Shown here in pieces: positions 1 through 9,124 of a stretch of 64,000 nucleotides of DNA. Every line of letters starts with the position of its first letter. Position 1 is the stretch's first letter. Both the position numbers and the translations under genes were made by a program. The notes under the pieces are model-generated. The model was not told the origin of the DNA and made no database searches. It saw nothing but the letters and a program-made list of their open reading frames with translations. Source of the DNA: Paenibacillus larvae subsp. larvae (lineage in GTDB: Bacteria > Bacillota > Bacilli > Paenibacillales > NBRC-103111); contig NZ_CP019687.1 of the NCBI RefSeq assembly GCF_002003265.1, forward strand, positions 124,001 to 188,000, written 5' to 3'.

Positions 1-1274
1 AAAGGGAAATAGGGAAAGCTAAAGCCGATTACCAAAAAACATACAATATTTATATAAAGCTTCGCCGGGAGCTTTCCGAACTGGAGGAAAACAGTAAACA
101 ATCTCTGCAAATGCTTGATTTATACAGGTTTCAGATTGAGGAGATTGCGGCGGCCGGGCTGAAGGAAGGAGAAGACCTTTGGCTGCAGGACGAGAAGCGC
201 AAATTGTCCAATGCCGAAAAACTGTATCAGCATGTCGCCGAATCTTATGATCTCATTTACGGAGGCAACCAGGGGCTGGATGCAATCAGTGGTGTTGTTC
301 ATAAACTTCAGGACATCACCAGACTGGATGCCAGACAACTTGAGCCTTTGCTAGAGCAAATTCAATCTGCATTTTATCAGCTTGAAGATGCCGCATATCA
401 GCTTCGGGATTACCGGGATCAAGTGGAATTCAATCCGGACAGGCTGCAAGAAATTGAGGAGAGATTAGACCTTATTGCTAATTTACGCCGGAAGTATGGA
501 GACGATGTATCAGAAATTCTGGAATATATGGATAAAATCAAGCGGGAACTGGATTTAATCGAGAATAAAGATGAAGTCATCCAGAAAGTCAAGGAACAAT
601 TGTTAAAGCAGGAAGAAGAGCTTATTCATAAAGCGGTCAGGCTTTCTTCCGTAAGAAAACAAGTTGCCAAGCAGCTGGCTCTGGAAATAGAGTCAGAACT
701 GAAAGATCTCCATATGGAGAGAACCCAGTTCGAGATTCATATCGAATCCGTCTCGGACCCAAAAGGAATAGAAGTAAATGGGGAACTGCTCAAATTTACA
801 CGCGAAGGAATAGATGAAGTTGAATTTCTTATGGCGCCCAATCCCGGGGAACCCCTTCGCGGCTTAAGTAAAATTGCTTCAGGTGGGGAGTTATCACGTA
901 TTATGCTCGCACTTAAAGCGATATTTGCCCGAATGGAGCAGATACCGGTTCTTATTTTTGACGAAGTGGATACCGGGGTGAGCGGCAGGGCGGCTCAGGC
1001 TATTGCGGAGAAATTATCTTACTTATCTGAAAACTGTCAGGTGTTTTCCATCACTCATCTTCCGCAAGTGGCTTGTATGGCTGATGTTCATTTTTACATT
1101 CATAAAGAAATTCATGATGACCGGACTTTTACCAAAGTGGAAGATTTGAACGAAAATGGACGAATTCGAGAGCTTGCACGAATGCTAGGCGGCGTAGAAG
1201 TTACGGATACAACCTTACATCATGCACAAGAAATGATTGACATGGCAAAAGTCAAAAAAACAAGGAATGTCTAG
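1..1274 (+). CDS. recN: DNA repair ATPase RecN, 3' part
   Basis: SMC-like ATPase that acts at double-strand breaks in recombinational repair. The reading frame is open from base 3, so the 5' end lies outside the window; about 423 residues are visible, against roughly 570 for the family. Visible parts are a long charged coiled-coil arm, then the C-terminal ATPase half with the ABC signature [14 protein letters not shown], Walker [14 protein letters not shown] and the switch histidine in [13 protein letters not shown]. Its stop overlaps by one base a GTG that opens the next reading frame. In Bacillales recN is followed by spoIVB and spo0A, exactly as here. Confidence 0.97.
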   Translation, partial: REIGKAKADYQKTYNIYIKLRRELSELEENSKQSLQMLDLYRFQIEEIAAAGLKEGEDLWLQDEKRKLSNAEKLYQHVAESYDLIYGGNQGLDAISGVVHKLQDITRLDARQLEPLLEQIQSAFYQLEDAAYQLRDYRDQVEFNPDRLQEIEERLDLIANLRRKYGDDVSEILEYMDKIKRELDLIENKDEVIQKVKEQLLKQEEELIHKAVRLSSVRKQVAKQLALEIESELKDLHMERTQFEIHIESVSDPKGIEVNGELLKFTREGIDEVEFLMAPNPGEPLRGLSKIASGGELSRIMLALKAIFARMEQIPVLIFDEVDTGVSGRAAQAIAEKLSYLSENCQVFSITHLPQVACMADVHFYIHKEIHDDRTFTKVEDLNENGRIRELARMLGGVEVTDTTLHHAQEMIDMAKVKKTRNV

Positions 1275-1423
1275 TGGAATCAGACATCATTTGCAGTTAT
1301 AAAACAGCGGGTCAGCGGTTACCTTATAGGTACGCCAATGACAAGATCGGCGCGGCTTTCTTCCTGACAGGGAGAAGCCGCTCTTCTCTTGTTAAGCCAC
1401 AAGAAGCAAAAGGAGCGTGGTTG

Positions 1424-2761
1424 ATGTTGAAAAAAGACCAAATAAGAAAATGGATTGGTCTAATGCTCGTTTTCTTCGTGTGCCTGGTAAGTTTTTCGAC
1501 CCCGTTCCAGAATTTTGCCTCATTCCCTGAAACATTAAGAATTTTCAGCGGTCAAGGCAAACAGCTACACCTTACGATGCCGGTTCATGCCCAACTGAAA
1601 GTGGTTGACCCGAACATTGTTCAGGTGAACGGTCAGGCGCAGCACTCATTTCAAGTTAATTTGAAAAATCCCATCTCATTGCAGTCGGGTCATTCAGGTC
1701 AAACGGAAATGCAGTTAAACTTATTTGGCCGAATCCCCCTCAAGACTGTCAAGGTGCAAGTCGTACCGGATCTTAAAGTCATTCCCGGGGGACAAACTAT
1801 TGGCGTCAAGATTAAATCGGCAGGTATCCTTGTAGTGGGGCATCATTTGGTTACGGCCGATAAAGGACAAAAAATATCTCCTGGAGAGGAAGCTAAAATT
1901 CATGTAGGTGATTATATCACCCACATTAATGGAAATCCTTCCAACGATGTTACTAAAATTGCCCGAATCGTAAACGAAGCCGGCAAAAGTTCTAAGCCGC
2001 TGGATTTGTCTATTACACGGGGAAATCAAAAACTGAATATCAAACTGAAGCCCGCATATGATGTATCGGAAAAATCCTATCGGCTTGGCTTGTATATCAG
2101 AGATTCTGCGGCGGGAGTTGGAACTCTGACTTTTTATGCTCCAAAACAAGGTGTATATGGTGCACTGGGACATGTTATTACAGATATGGACACCCAGACA
2201 CCGATAACTGTGGGGAATGGGGAAATTGTTCATTCTAATGTAACTTCCATCGCTAAAAGCCAAAATGGAGAACCTGGCGAAAAACATGCCCAAATTTTTA
2301 AAGACAGTAAAGTCATAGGAAATATTGAAAAAAATACGCCTTTTGGTATTTTTGGAAACATGAAGCAGCCGCCGGACCATAGTTTTTCCGATAAAGCTAT
2401 TCCCGTTGCTTTTGCCGAGGAAGTTAAGGAAGGACCTGCGCAAATTTATACGGTATTAAACGGACAAAAAGTGGAGAAGTTTGATATTGAAGTTGTTCAT
2501 GTATCCAAGCAGCAATACCCGGCTACTAAAGGAATGGTTATCAAAATAACAGATCCCCGGCTGCTCGAAAAAACCGGAGGAATTGTACAAGGAATGAGCG
2601 GCAGTCCTATCATCCAGAACGGGAAAATGATCGGTGCTGTAACCCACGTCTTTGTTAACGACCCTACAAGCGGATATGGCTGTTTCATTGAATGGATGCT
2701 TCAAGACTCAGGGATTATGCTTAAAAACACCGTGAAACCAAAAGAACTAAAGGCCGGTTAG
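1424..2761 (+). CDS. spoIVB: SpoIVB peptidase (stage IV sporulation signalling serine protease)
   Basis: Secreted serine protease (family S55) that in sporulation is made in the forespore and activates SpoIVFB and pro-sigma-K processing. I chose the ATG at 1424 (445 aa) because AGGAG sits 8 bases upstream; the frame is open back to a GTG at 1274, but that extension has no signal-like sequence. A membrane anchor lies at about residues 9-28 and a PDZ domain at about 115-210. The S55 triad is visible as His250 (YGALGHVIT), Asp377 (KITDP) and Ser392 (GMSGSPI). The stop codon lies inside a strong terminator. Normally under sigma-G/F control; I did not identify that promoter. Confidence 0.96.
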   Translation: MLKKDQIRKWIGLMLVFFVCLVSFSTPFQNFASFPETLRIFSGQGKQLHLTMPVHAQLKVVDPNIVQVNGQAQHSFQVNLKNPISLQSGHSGQTEMQLNLFGRIPLKTVKVQVVPDLKVIPGGQTIGVKIKSAGILVVGHHLVTADKGQKISPGEEAKIHVGDYITHINGNPSNDVTKIARIVNEAGKSSKPLDLSITRGNQKLNIKLKPAYDVSEKSYRLGLYIRDSAAGVGTLTFYAPKQGVYGALGHVITDMDTQTPITVGNGEIVHSNVTSIAKSQNGEPGEKHAQIFKDSKVIGNIEKNTPFGIFGNMKQPPDHSFSDKAIPVAFAEEVKEGPAQIYTVLNGQKVEKFDIEVVHVSKQQYPATKGMVIKITDPRLLEKTGGIVQGMSGSPIIQNGKMIGAVTHVFVNDPTSGYGCFIEWMLQDSGIMLKNTVKPKELKAG

Positions 2762-2777
2762 CCTTTAGTTCTTTTTT
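2741..2777 (+). terminator. Rho-independent terminator of spoIVB
   Basis: A near-perfect stem of about 14 bp (AAAGAACTAAAGGC pairing with GCCTTTAGTTCTTT) with a 6-base loop is followed by a run of T. It overlaps the spoIVB stop codon. Confidence 0.9.
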
Positions 2778-2783
2778 GTCGAA
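2775..2783 (+). promoter_or_regulatory. Spo0A binding box 1 upstream of spo0A
   Basis: TTTGTCGAA matches the 0A-box consensus at all nine positions. It sits in the T-run of the spoIVB terminator, about 165 bases before the spo0A start. Confidence 0.65.
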
Positions 2784-2850
2784 TCGTGGTGGATTTTTAG
2801 ATAAAATATTATTATATGATATTTGCACAAAAAAATAAAGATATTTTTTA

Positions 2851-2859
2851 TTCGACAGA
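2851..2859 (-). promoter_or_regulatory. Spo0A binding box 2 upstream of spo0A
   Basis: On the minus strand this reads TCTGTCGAA, eight of nine matches to the 0A box. It abuts the -35 part of the sigma-H promoter. Confidence 0.6.
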
Positions 2860-2884
2860 AGGATTTTACAGTGCGTTGTCGAAT
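2860..2884 (+). promoter_or_regulatory. Sigma-H promoter of spo0A
   Basis: AGGATTT at 2860-2866, an 11-base spacer, then GTCGAAT at 2878-2884 fit the sigma-H consensus (AGGAWWW, N11-12, RnnGAAT) fully. This corresponds to the Ps promoter of B. subtilis spo0A. Confidence 0.75.
2875..2883 (+). promoter_or_regulatory. Spo0A binding box 3, overlapping the sigma-H -10
   Basis: GTTGTCGAA matches eight of nine 0A-box positions and overlaps the -10 of the sigma-H promoter, so phosphorylated Spo0A could block or tune transcription there. Confidence 0.6.
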
Positions 2885-2946
2885 ACGTATCATTAAGGAA
2901 AAATCTTACTGATTGTTTTTCAGGAAGTTAAAGGAGGCTAACCACG

Positions 2947-3738
2947 TTGCAGAAGATTCAAGTGTTATTGGCGGATGATAATCGAGAGTTTACCCAATTG
3001 CTTTCCGAGTTTATTGGAGAGCAGGAAGACATGGAAGTGATGGCTGTTGCTTACAACGGAAATGAAGTATTGCGTTTATTCGAGCAGAATGAAATACCGG
3101 ATGTACTGATTTTGGATATCATTATGCCCCATCTGGACGGCCTAGGGGTACTGGAGAAACTTCGTGAGATGAATTTGACTCCTGCTCCCAAAATCATAAT
3201 GCTGACAGCATTCGGTCAGGAGAACATCACTCAAAAAGCGGTTCAGCTTGGGGCGTCCTATTATATACTGAAACCATTTGATATGGAAGTGTTAACTAAC
3301 CGAATCCGCCAGCTAGTTGGAAACCAGCCTTCCCTCACTTCAGCCATTTCAAACAAAGCGAATATAGTGCAAATGCCTAAGGGTAAAAATTTGGATGCAA
3401 ATATCACCACGATCATACATGAAATCGGCGTACCTGCACATATTAAAGGATATCAGTATCTGCGTGAAGCCATTACAATGGTGTATAACAATATCGAAAT
3501 ATTAGGGGCAATTACAAAAACCCTTTATCCGGCTATTGCAGAAAAATATAAAACCACACCAAGCCGCGTGGAGCGCGCTATTCGGCATGCAATTGAAGTT
3601 GCCTGGACACGCGGAAATATCGACAGCATCAGTTATATTTTTGGATACACGGTAAATATCAGCAAATCCAAACCGACAAACAGCGAATTCATCGCAATGG
3701 TAGCGGATAAATTGCGGATTGAGCATAAAGTTTCTTGA
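2947..3738 (+). CDS. spo0A: Sporulation master response regulator Spo0A
   Basis: Response regulator at the end of the phosphorelay that switches cells into sporulation. It starts with TTG at 2947, preceded by a very strong AAAGGAGG. The 263-residue product has an N-terminal receiver domain (Asp10, Asp11, phospho-acceptor Asp57, Thr87, Lys109) and a C-terminal DNA-binding domain with the near-invariant recognition segment around [17 protein letters not shown]. The length is normal (B. subtilis 267). The upstream region carries a sigma-H promoter and three 0A boxes, so autoregulation is likely. Confidence 0.98.
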   Translation: MQKIQVLLADDNREFTQLLSEFIGEQEDMEVMAVAYNGNEVLRLFEQNEIPDVLILDIIMPHLDGLGVLEKLREMNLTPAPKIIMLTAFGQENITQKAVQLGASYYILKPFDMEVLTNRIRQLVGNQPSLTSAISNKANIVQMPKGKNLDANITTIIHEIGVPAHIKGYQYLREAITMVYNNIEILGAITKTLYPAIAEKYKTTPSRVERAIRHAIEVAWTRGNIDSISYIFGYTVNISKSKPTNSEFIAMVADKLRIEHKVS

Positions 3739-3784
3739 AAGGGTTAGAATCTGTGAGCCAATAAAACAGAAATAATAACCCAGT

Positions 3785-3840
3785 AAATACCATTTGTTTA
3801 TTAGTCTTCCCAAAAGCTGATAAAGAAGTGGTATTTTTTA
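3785..3840 (+). terminator. Probable spo0A terminator
   Basis: AAATACCA at 3785-3792 pairs with TGGTATTT at 3829-3836, followed by TTTTA. The loop is long (36 bases), which lowers confidence. Confidence 0.45.
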
Positions 3841-3885
3841 TGACTAATTTTCACATCAGCAATTTTCTGCTGGTAAGAAAGTGAA

Positions 3886-4050
3886 TCATCCTGGCAATAG
3901 AAGCGACTTTAAAAAGGACATCAGAAACTGAAAATTTCTTCTGTATTCATTCATCATGTGATATACAATCCAATGGACCTGATAATCAAACCTGTTGTAA
4001 CTGCTCGAACCAGCTTTTTCACGCAAATCATGGGAAAGTATTTTCTTCAT
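3886..4050 (-). CDS. Small hypothetical protein, possible fragment
   Basis: A 54-codon frame with ATG at 4050 behind GGGAGAACT on the minus strand. The peptide begins MKKILSHDLREKAGSSSYNR and then has FDYQVHWIVYHMMNEY. The pattern of Arg-Glu-Lys-x-Gly-Ser followed by Asn-Arg-Phe-Asp-Tyr-Gln resembles from memory the first residues of DUF4297/Cap4-type dsDNA nucleases, so it may be the stump of a defence nuclease. That likeness is an impression, not an alignment. A good ribosome site favours expression. Confidence 0.35.
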   Translation of the reverse strand: MKKILSHDLREKAGSSSYNRFDYQVHWIVYHMMNEYRRNFQFLMSFLKSLLLPG

Positions 4051-4377
4051 AGTTCTCCCTCTCTTCCTTCTAAGCTATCATCGGAGGCTGGCGGAGGGTA
4101 AGACAAAAAAACCTCATATACGTGAGCGAGAAGGTCCGTAAACCATCATCTACAGTATGATGAAGAATAAGACGGAAATACAGGGCGGCTACTAAATAAA
4201 CCAATTACCAAAAAACGGAAAATTTTATAAACTTTCAAAGGCTTATTCCAACTTAAAAATGGAGGAGGAATGAGCTTTTTTACTTTTTAAACGAACATAA
4301 AATATAAGCTATCTTTCCTTTCTAGAGAATAATGTGAAAGTGTTTTCGGTATTAAATTTCATTTGTTCAAACAATCA
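4051..4377. other. Intergenic stretch before the MurNAc operon
   Basis: No convincing gene. The sequence becomes strongly AT-rich towards the right. A half copy of the operator motif seen at 4379 (TTAAATTTCA) lies near 4352. Confidence 0.5.
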
Positions 4378-4406
4378 TTGAAGTTAAATTTCAAAATGTT
4401 TATAAT
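4378..4406 (+). promoter_or_regulatory. Sigma-A promoter of mupG
   Basis: TTGAAG at 4378-4383, a 17-base spacer and TATAAT at 4401-4406. The -35 lies within an imperfect palindrome. Confidence 0.75.
4379..4393. promoter_or_regulatory. Operator palindrome over the mupG -35
   Basis: TGAAGTTAAATTTCA is a 15-base palindrome with one mismatch. The same motif recurs in inverse orientation at 5510-5524 and in a variant at 5542-5556, upstream of the next gene of the pathway. The shape (TGAAA-N5-TTTCA) suits an RpiR/MurR-type repressor, but no such regulator is encoded here. Confidence 0.6.
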
Positions 4407-4443
4407 GTAATACAATTAATTCAATTAAGTCAGGAGAGATATA

Positions 4444-5472
4444 ATGCTAGGATATTCAATTTATTTTTCTCAATTAGATATGTCATTCGTTCAAAAAATG
4501 GATAAAAAAGGTATAAAAACTATTTTTACTTCCCTTCATATTTCAGAGGAGAGCATCAGTCAGGAGAAGATTCGCCATTTTCTTGATGATTCTAAGAAAA
4601 ATAATAGAGATGTAGTAATTGATATCTCCCCAAACACTCTTCAAGCAATTGGTGCCAAAAATTATATTGAAATGAAAGATTTAGGCGTAAAAACAGTCCG
4701 CATTGATTTTGGAATTAGTACTGAGGAAATTGTGGAAATGCAAAAGCATTTTCGTATTGTGCTGAATGCTAGTACCCTTGATGAACAGAAAATTTGTGAG
4801 CTAAAAGAAAAGGGATTGTGCTTACAACAAGTTATTGCAATGCACAATTTTTATCCGAGGGAGTATACAGGGCTATCGTTAGATTTTCTTCATAACAAAA
4901 ATGCATTATTCAACAAATATCACATTCAAATATGGGCATTTATTCCGGGAGATAAAGTATTACGTGGACCCATTTTTGCAGGATTGCCAACGGTTGAAAA
5001 ACACCGCAATCAATCTCCGTATATCAGTTTCGTTGAATTATCACAACATTTTTTGATTGACGGTATCTTTATTGGTGATTTGCAAATAGAAGATGACACA
5101 CTGAATATGATCGAAAGATTCGACAAGGAAGGAATAGTTACATTACCAACAAAGACGTTATCTCCCTATATTCCAAAAGATATTATTTACAATAACCGTA
5201 TGGATGAGTCAGAAGCAGTTATAAGAATTGATCAAGGAAGAGAATTATTTTCTAAAAATGAGAAACTATATACTGCGACAAAACCGGGAAAAAGAACTAT
5301 TGGAACTATTACAGTGGATAACAGCGAGTACTTTAGATACATGGGTGAAACACAAATACTGAAACGGGATTTACCGGAAGATTCGAGAGTAAATATTGTC
5401 GGGAATGTGCAAGATGAATATATTGCCCTATTAGATTTTATAAAGGCAGGGACTAGAATAAAATTTGAATAA
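4444..5472 (+). CDS. mupG: 6-phospho-N-acetylmuramidase MupG (DUF871 family)
   Basis: Cytoplasmic hydrolase expected to release MurNAc-6-phosphate from phosphorylated MurNAc-GlcNAc disaccharide brought in by the PTS. The 342-residue product has the family's TIM-barrel start (FSQLDMSFVQKMDKKGIKTI, then SLHISEE), the central AMHNFYPREYTGLS motif and a C-terminal small domain ending near TRIKFE. An AGGAGAG ribosome site precedes ATG at 4444. It lies upstream of murQ and murP, the order known for mupG-murQ-murP in staphylococci. Base composition is more AT-rich than the spo0A region, which may mean transfer. Confidence 0.88.
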   Translation: MLGYSIYFSQLDMSFVQKMDKKGIKTIFTSLHISEESISQEKIRHFLDDSKKNNRDVVIDISPNTLQAIGAKNYIEMKDLGVKTVRIDFGISTEEIVEMQKHFRIVLNASTLDEQKICELKEKGLCLQQVIAMHNFYPREYTGLSLDFLHNKNALFNKYHIQIWAFIPGDKVLRGPIFAGLPTVEKHRNQSPYISFVELSQHFLIDGIFIGDLQIEDDTLNMIERFDKEGIVTLPTKTLSPYIPKDIIYNNRMDESEAVIRIDQGRELFSKNEKLYTATKPGKRTIGTITVDNSEYFRYMGETQILKRDLPEDSRVNIVGNVQDEYIALLDFIKAGTRIKFE

Positions 5473-5509
5473 TTAAGCGATCTTAGATGAGCGGAATTTA
5501 AACAAAATT

Positions 5510-5524
5510 TGAAATTTAACTTCA
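5510..5524. promoter_or_regulatory. Operator palindrome upstream of murQ, copy 1
   Basis: TGAAATTTAACTTCA is the exact reverse complement of the element over the mupG -35. Confidence 0.6.
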
Positions 5525-5540
5525 GATATATATTAAGATG

Positions 5541-5569
5541 TTGAAATTTAATTTTAAACTTGTTATGAT
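5541..5569 (+). promoter_or_regulatory. Sigma-A promoter of murQ with overlapping operator
   Basis: TTGAAA at 5541-5546, a 17-base spacer and TATGAT at 5564-5569. A third operator-like copy, TGAAATTTAATTTTA (5542-5556), covers the -35, matching the arrangement in front of mupG. Confidence 0.7.
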
Positions 5570-5614
5570 GGAAAACGTAATAAGAAAACGATATCAAAAA
5601 GGATAGGAGAAAAT

Positions 5615-6501
5615 ATGTTAGAGAATTTAACAACCGAAACACGTAACGAGAAAACGATGAATTTAGACGGAATGTCTACAATAGATTTTTTAACAGTTAT
5701 GAATGAAGAAGATGCAAAAGTTGCCGGGGCAGTTAAACAAGAAATTCCGCAAATTGCGAAGGCAGTAGAGGCAATTATTGCAGCAAAAAGAAAAGGCGGG
5801 CGATTAATTTATATAGGAGCCGGAACTAGTGGGCGTATTGGTTTATTAGATGCAGTTGAATGCCCCCAACATTTGGTACAAATCCGGAAGAAGTAATAGG
5901 ATTAATTGCAGGTGTTGAGAATGCTTTTATCAAGGCAGTAGAGGGGGCAGAAGATAACAAAGAACTAGGTATCCAGGATTTAAAAGATATTAAGTTAACA
6001 AAAAAAGATATCGTAGTTGGAATTGCAGCAAGTGGTCGTACACCATATGTAATTGGCGGTTTAGAATATGCGAATTCATTGGGAGCCTCCACAGTGGCAA
6101 TATGTTGCAACAAAAATTCAGCAGCAGGAAAAGTTGCAGACATAGCTATAGAAGTAGTAAGCGGACCAGAAGTGCTAACAGGTTCAACCCGTTTAAAGTC
6201 AGGTACATCACAAAAATTAATTTGTAACATGCTTTCGACAGCATCTATGGTTGGAATTGGAAAGGTATATGGAAATTTAATGGTAGATGTACAATTAACG
6301 AATGAAAAATTGGTAGAACGTGCAAAACGAATTATCATGGAAGCAACCTCTTGTGATTATGAAACTGCTGAAATTTATTTAGAACAAGCAGACCATAAGC
6401 CGAAAGTTGCTATTGTGATGATTTTAGCAGGTCTTACGAAAGAGGAAGCAATTCGAAAGTTAGAAGAAGCTCAAGGTTTTGTCCGCCAAGCAATTAAATA
6501 A
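5615..6501 (+). pseudogene. murQ: N-acetylmuramic acid 6-phosphate etherase MurQ, frameshifted
   Basis: MurQ cleaves the lactyl ether of MurNAc-6-P, giving GlcNAc-6-P and D-lactate. ATG at 5615 opens a SIS-domain protein with [20 protein letters not shown], but at 5863-5867 a run of five C shifts the frame and it stops soon after. The rest ([18 protein letters not shown] through [14 protein letters not shown] and the C-terminal UBA-like end) continues in another frame to 6501. With six C the whole would be a normal protein of about 295 residues. No other damage is visible, so this is a very recent mutation, a phase-variable tract or a sequencing error. Confidence 0.85.
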
Positions 6502-6574
6502 AAATTGAAGTTCCACTATTCAACTTCACGCCGAATCAGGGTTTCTGAGTAAATCATGAAAAGGAGAATATAAC

Positions 6575-7996
6575 ATGAGCAAATATCATAATATGGCATC
6601 ACAGATTTTAGATGCTGTTGGCGGCAGGGACAATGTTGCAACATATACAAACTGTATGACTCGCCTTCGTATAACTCCATTAAATCGTAGTCTAATTAAT
6701 GAAGAAGCAATAAAAAAAATGAATGGAGTTGTTGGAACGGTTGATGACGAAACCTACCAAATTATCCTTGGACCCGGCGTTGTAACAAAAGTAGCAGAAC
6801 AATTCGGTATTTTATTAGCGGAGAAAAAAGGGCAAAGTGGTACTTCCGGAACTCCTTCTGCAGAGGAACTGCAAGCAAAAGGCGTAGAAATGAAAGCGCA
6901 ACTAAAGAAAAAGAACAATACACCTTTTAAAAACTTCTTGAGAAAAGTAGGTAACATCTTTATCCCTCTTATTCCGGCATTCGTTGGAGCGGGGTTAATT
7001 GCCGGTATTGCATCTGTTATCTCAAATAATATGACAGCAGGTAATTTAGATGCAGGAGTCTGGGGACAATATGTGACAATTTTAAATGTTATTAAAAATG
7101 CAATTTTTAGTTATCTGGTTATTTATGTAGGTATTAATGCAGCAAAAGAATTTGGCGGAACACCGGCCCTCGGTGGAGTAATCGGTGGAACAACACTTTT
7201 AACAGGGATGACTCCGCAATCTCCAATTGATAATGTCTTTACTGGAGCACCATTATCAGCTGGCCAAGGAGGAGTTCTTGGAGTATTATTGGCAGTCTGG
7301 ATTTTAGCAGTAATAGAAAAACAATTACGTAAAATAATTCCTGATTCAATTGATATTATTGTTACGCCGACGATTGCATTATTAATAATAGGCCTTATTA
7401 CAATTTTCATCATTATGCCATTTGCCGGATTCGTTTCAGATAATTTGGTCGGTTCTATTAACTGGATATTGGCCCGCGGTGGTGCATTTGCAGGATTTGT
7501 TCTTGGAACGGCATTTTTACCACTTGTTATGTTAGGGTTGCATCAGGTATTAACGCCCATTCACATTGAGATGATTAATACAACAGGGATGACACAATTA
7601 CTTCCAATTCTTGCAATGGCGGGAGCTGGACAAGTTGGAGCATCGATTGCACTGTGGATCCGCTGCCGTAAAAATAAATCTCTAACAAATATGATTAAAG
7701 GTGCACTTCCAGTAGGCATACTTGGAATTGGTGAACCACTGATTTATGGTGTTATCTTACCGTTAGGGCGCCCATTTATCACTGCTTGCATCGGTGGCGG
7801 TATTGGTGGAGCGGTAATTGGCTTACTTGGCCATGTTGGAGCCATCGCTATCGGACCATCTGGTATAGCATTAATTCCACTTATCGACGGCGGAATATGG
7901 AAATATGTAGTAGGTTTGTTTGCAGGATATATTGGCGGTTTTATTGCAACATATTTCTTTGGCGTACCAAAAGAAGCAATGATGGAACAAGAGTAA
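6575..7996 (+). CDS. murP: PTS EIIBC component for N-acetylmuramic acid (MurP-like)
   Basis: Membrane permease that imports and phosphorylates MurNAc or a MurNAc disaccharide. The 473-residue protein has an EIIB domain at residues 1-85 with phosphorylated Cys27 (TYTNCMTRLR), a linker rich in Lys and Gln, then an EIIC domain with about ten membrane spans and the GIGEPLIYGVILPLGRP motif of the glucose/sucrose superfamily. There is no EIIA domain, so it must borrow a glucose-type EIIA. AAAGGAG precedes ATG at 6575. MurNAc specificity is inferred from the mupG-murQ neighbours. Confidence 0.88.
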   Translation: MSKYHNMASQILDAVGGRDNVATYTNCMTRLRITPLNRSLINEEAIKKMNGVVGTVDDETYQIILGPGVVTKVAEQFGILLAEKKGQSGTSGTPSAEELQAKGVEMKAQLKKKNNTPFKNFLRKVGNIFIPLIPAFVGAGLIAGIASVISNNMTAGNLDAGVWGQYVTILNVIKNAIFSYLVIYVGINAAKEFGGTPALGGVIGGTTLLTGMTPQSPIDNVFTGAPLSAGQGGVLGVLLAVWILAVIEKQLRKIIPDSIDIIVTPTIALLIIGLITIFIIMPFAGFVSDNLVGSINWILARGGAFAGFVLGTAFLPLVMLGLHQVLTPIHIEMINTTGMTQLLPILAMAGAGQVGASIALWIRCRKNKSLTNMIKGALPVGILGIGEPLIYGVILPLGRPFITACIGGGIGGAVIGLLGHVGAIAIGPSGIALIPLIDGGIWKYVVGLFAGYIGGFIATYFFGVPKEAMMEQE

Positions 7997-8050
7997 ATAA
8001 GAAAAGAACAAATTATTTATTTCTTACTTTAGACAATTTTAATTTTGAAT

Positions 8051-8088
8051 AAGTACATTTGAACTCTCTCCCAATTGTACTTTTTTTG
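8051..8088 (+). terminator. Terminator of the mupG-murQ-murP operon
   Basis: AAGTACATTTG pairs with CAATTGTACTT with one mismatch, followed by seven T. Confidence 0.85.
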
Positions 8089-8502
8089 TGAAATGAGGGC
8101 AAAACGGCAAATCGTGCATGATATTCTTTTTTATTATGTCTAATGCCAAAAGTAATTACCCGGATGCTGAATACTTCATTGAGCGAATCTCAATAAAAAC
8201 GGACGGTTATTTTTTTGAGAAAGAATGGCGCATTTCTTATTTTTCAGGACCTACAGAATATATAATTACGGTTTCCTCCTAATTGGGGACATAATTGAGT
8301 TGCGATAAACTCCTTCACATCCGTAAGGTAAAAATGGAGAAGTACGGCGCTGCAATTTTGGGTATATTCAATGGATAACAAAATGCAAAACGCTGGAATT
8401 CAAAGAACCCTTTTGAGGTCTTGAAATAGATTTTTATCATTGTGAATAGATCAGAATCCCAAATATGTTTATTGGGTTCCAGTACATAATTTGTTCATAC
8501 GG
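8089..8502. other. Non-coding stretch
   Basis: About 410 bases without a supportable gene on either strand; frames are short and lack ribosome sites. Confidence 0.6.
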
Positions 8503-8545
8503 AAAAAAACCACCGCTGCCTTTGGCAGATGGTGGTTGTTTTTTT
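8503..8545. terminator. Bidirectional terminator
   Basis: AACCACCGCTGCC and GGCAGATGGTGGTT form a stem around TTT. An A-run on the left and a T-run on the right let it act on both strands; it would end the minus-strand gene at 8578-8871. Confidence 0.8.
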
Positions 8546-8577
8546 GAAAGATCCATTTTTCATAAACCAGCATGAAT

Positions 8578-8871
8578 TCAATAATGGCTTTGTGGGGTTT
8601 TCAATCGGCGAACCACTGCTGCAATAAGGGAAGCAAATCCATACCAGGCCAACACATTAATCACGTAATAGTCCAAACGGATAAAGCTGTTCTTCAAATG
8701 TTCCCAGGCGAAAAGATCCAATGCGCTGTGGATAGAATCGGCCATAGTACCATCATAAATGATAAAAGGAATCGGAAATCCGATTTTGAAAATATCCCCG
8801 GGAATCAACAATGTCAGAAATGGAAGCAGAAGGCTGACCATCAGTAATTTCCCATTAAAGAAACGGTTCAT
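8578..8871 (-). CDS. Small membrane protein, unknown function
   Basis: ATG at 8871 is preceded on the minus strand by GGAGG, 8 bases away. The 97-residue product starts MNRFFNGKLLMVSLLLPF and has two to three membrane segments (about residues 8-25, 32-43 and 67-85). A longer version from 8901 is possible but lacks a ribosome site. The gene stands alone and ends at a clear terminator. I do not recognise the family. Confidence 0.6.
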   Translation of the reverse strand: MNRFFNGKLLMVSLLLPFLTLLIPGDIFKIGFPIPFIIYDGTMADSIHSALDLFAWEHLKNSFIRLDYYVINVLAWYGFASLIAAVVRRLKTPQSHY

Positions 8872-9046
8872 AGGTAATTTCCTCCCTAATAAAGTGATCA
8901 TATTTGTACATTTTGTGTACTTCTATTATTCACGCTACTGGAAAGAAATTCAAGTCCTTTTTTGGGATTATTGCTTGGGAAATAAATGCGAGAGGAATAA
9001 AACCCAGTGGAAAAGTAACAATTTTCGTTGTTTTCGCATCTAATCA

Positions 9047-9060
9047 TGAAAACGTTTTAG
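9047..9060. promoter_or_regulatory. Possible CcpA cre site
   Basis: TGAAAACGTTTTAG differs from the cre consensus TGWAANCGNTNWCA only at the last two bases. It lies 65 bases before the broken sugar-permease gene, where catabolite control would make sense. Confidence 0.4.
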
Positions 9061-9124
9061 ATATACAATATGTGTAAAAGTTGCTTGCTAAGTAAACTGC
9101 CATCGAGGTTAGGGGGATAGAAGA

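Noticed and set aside
1721..2443. A 240-codon minus-strand frame inside spoIVB
   Set aside because: Fully antisense to a well-supported gene, with no ribosome site and unlikely composition.
8752..9043. Plus-strand frames opposite the small membrane gene
   Set aside because: No ribosome sites, biased composition, and antisense to a gene with a clear ribosome site and terminator.
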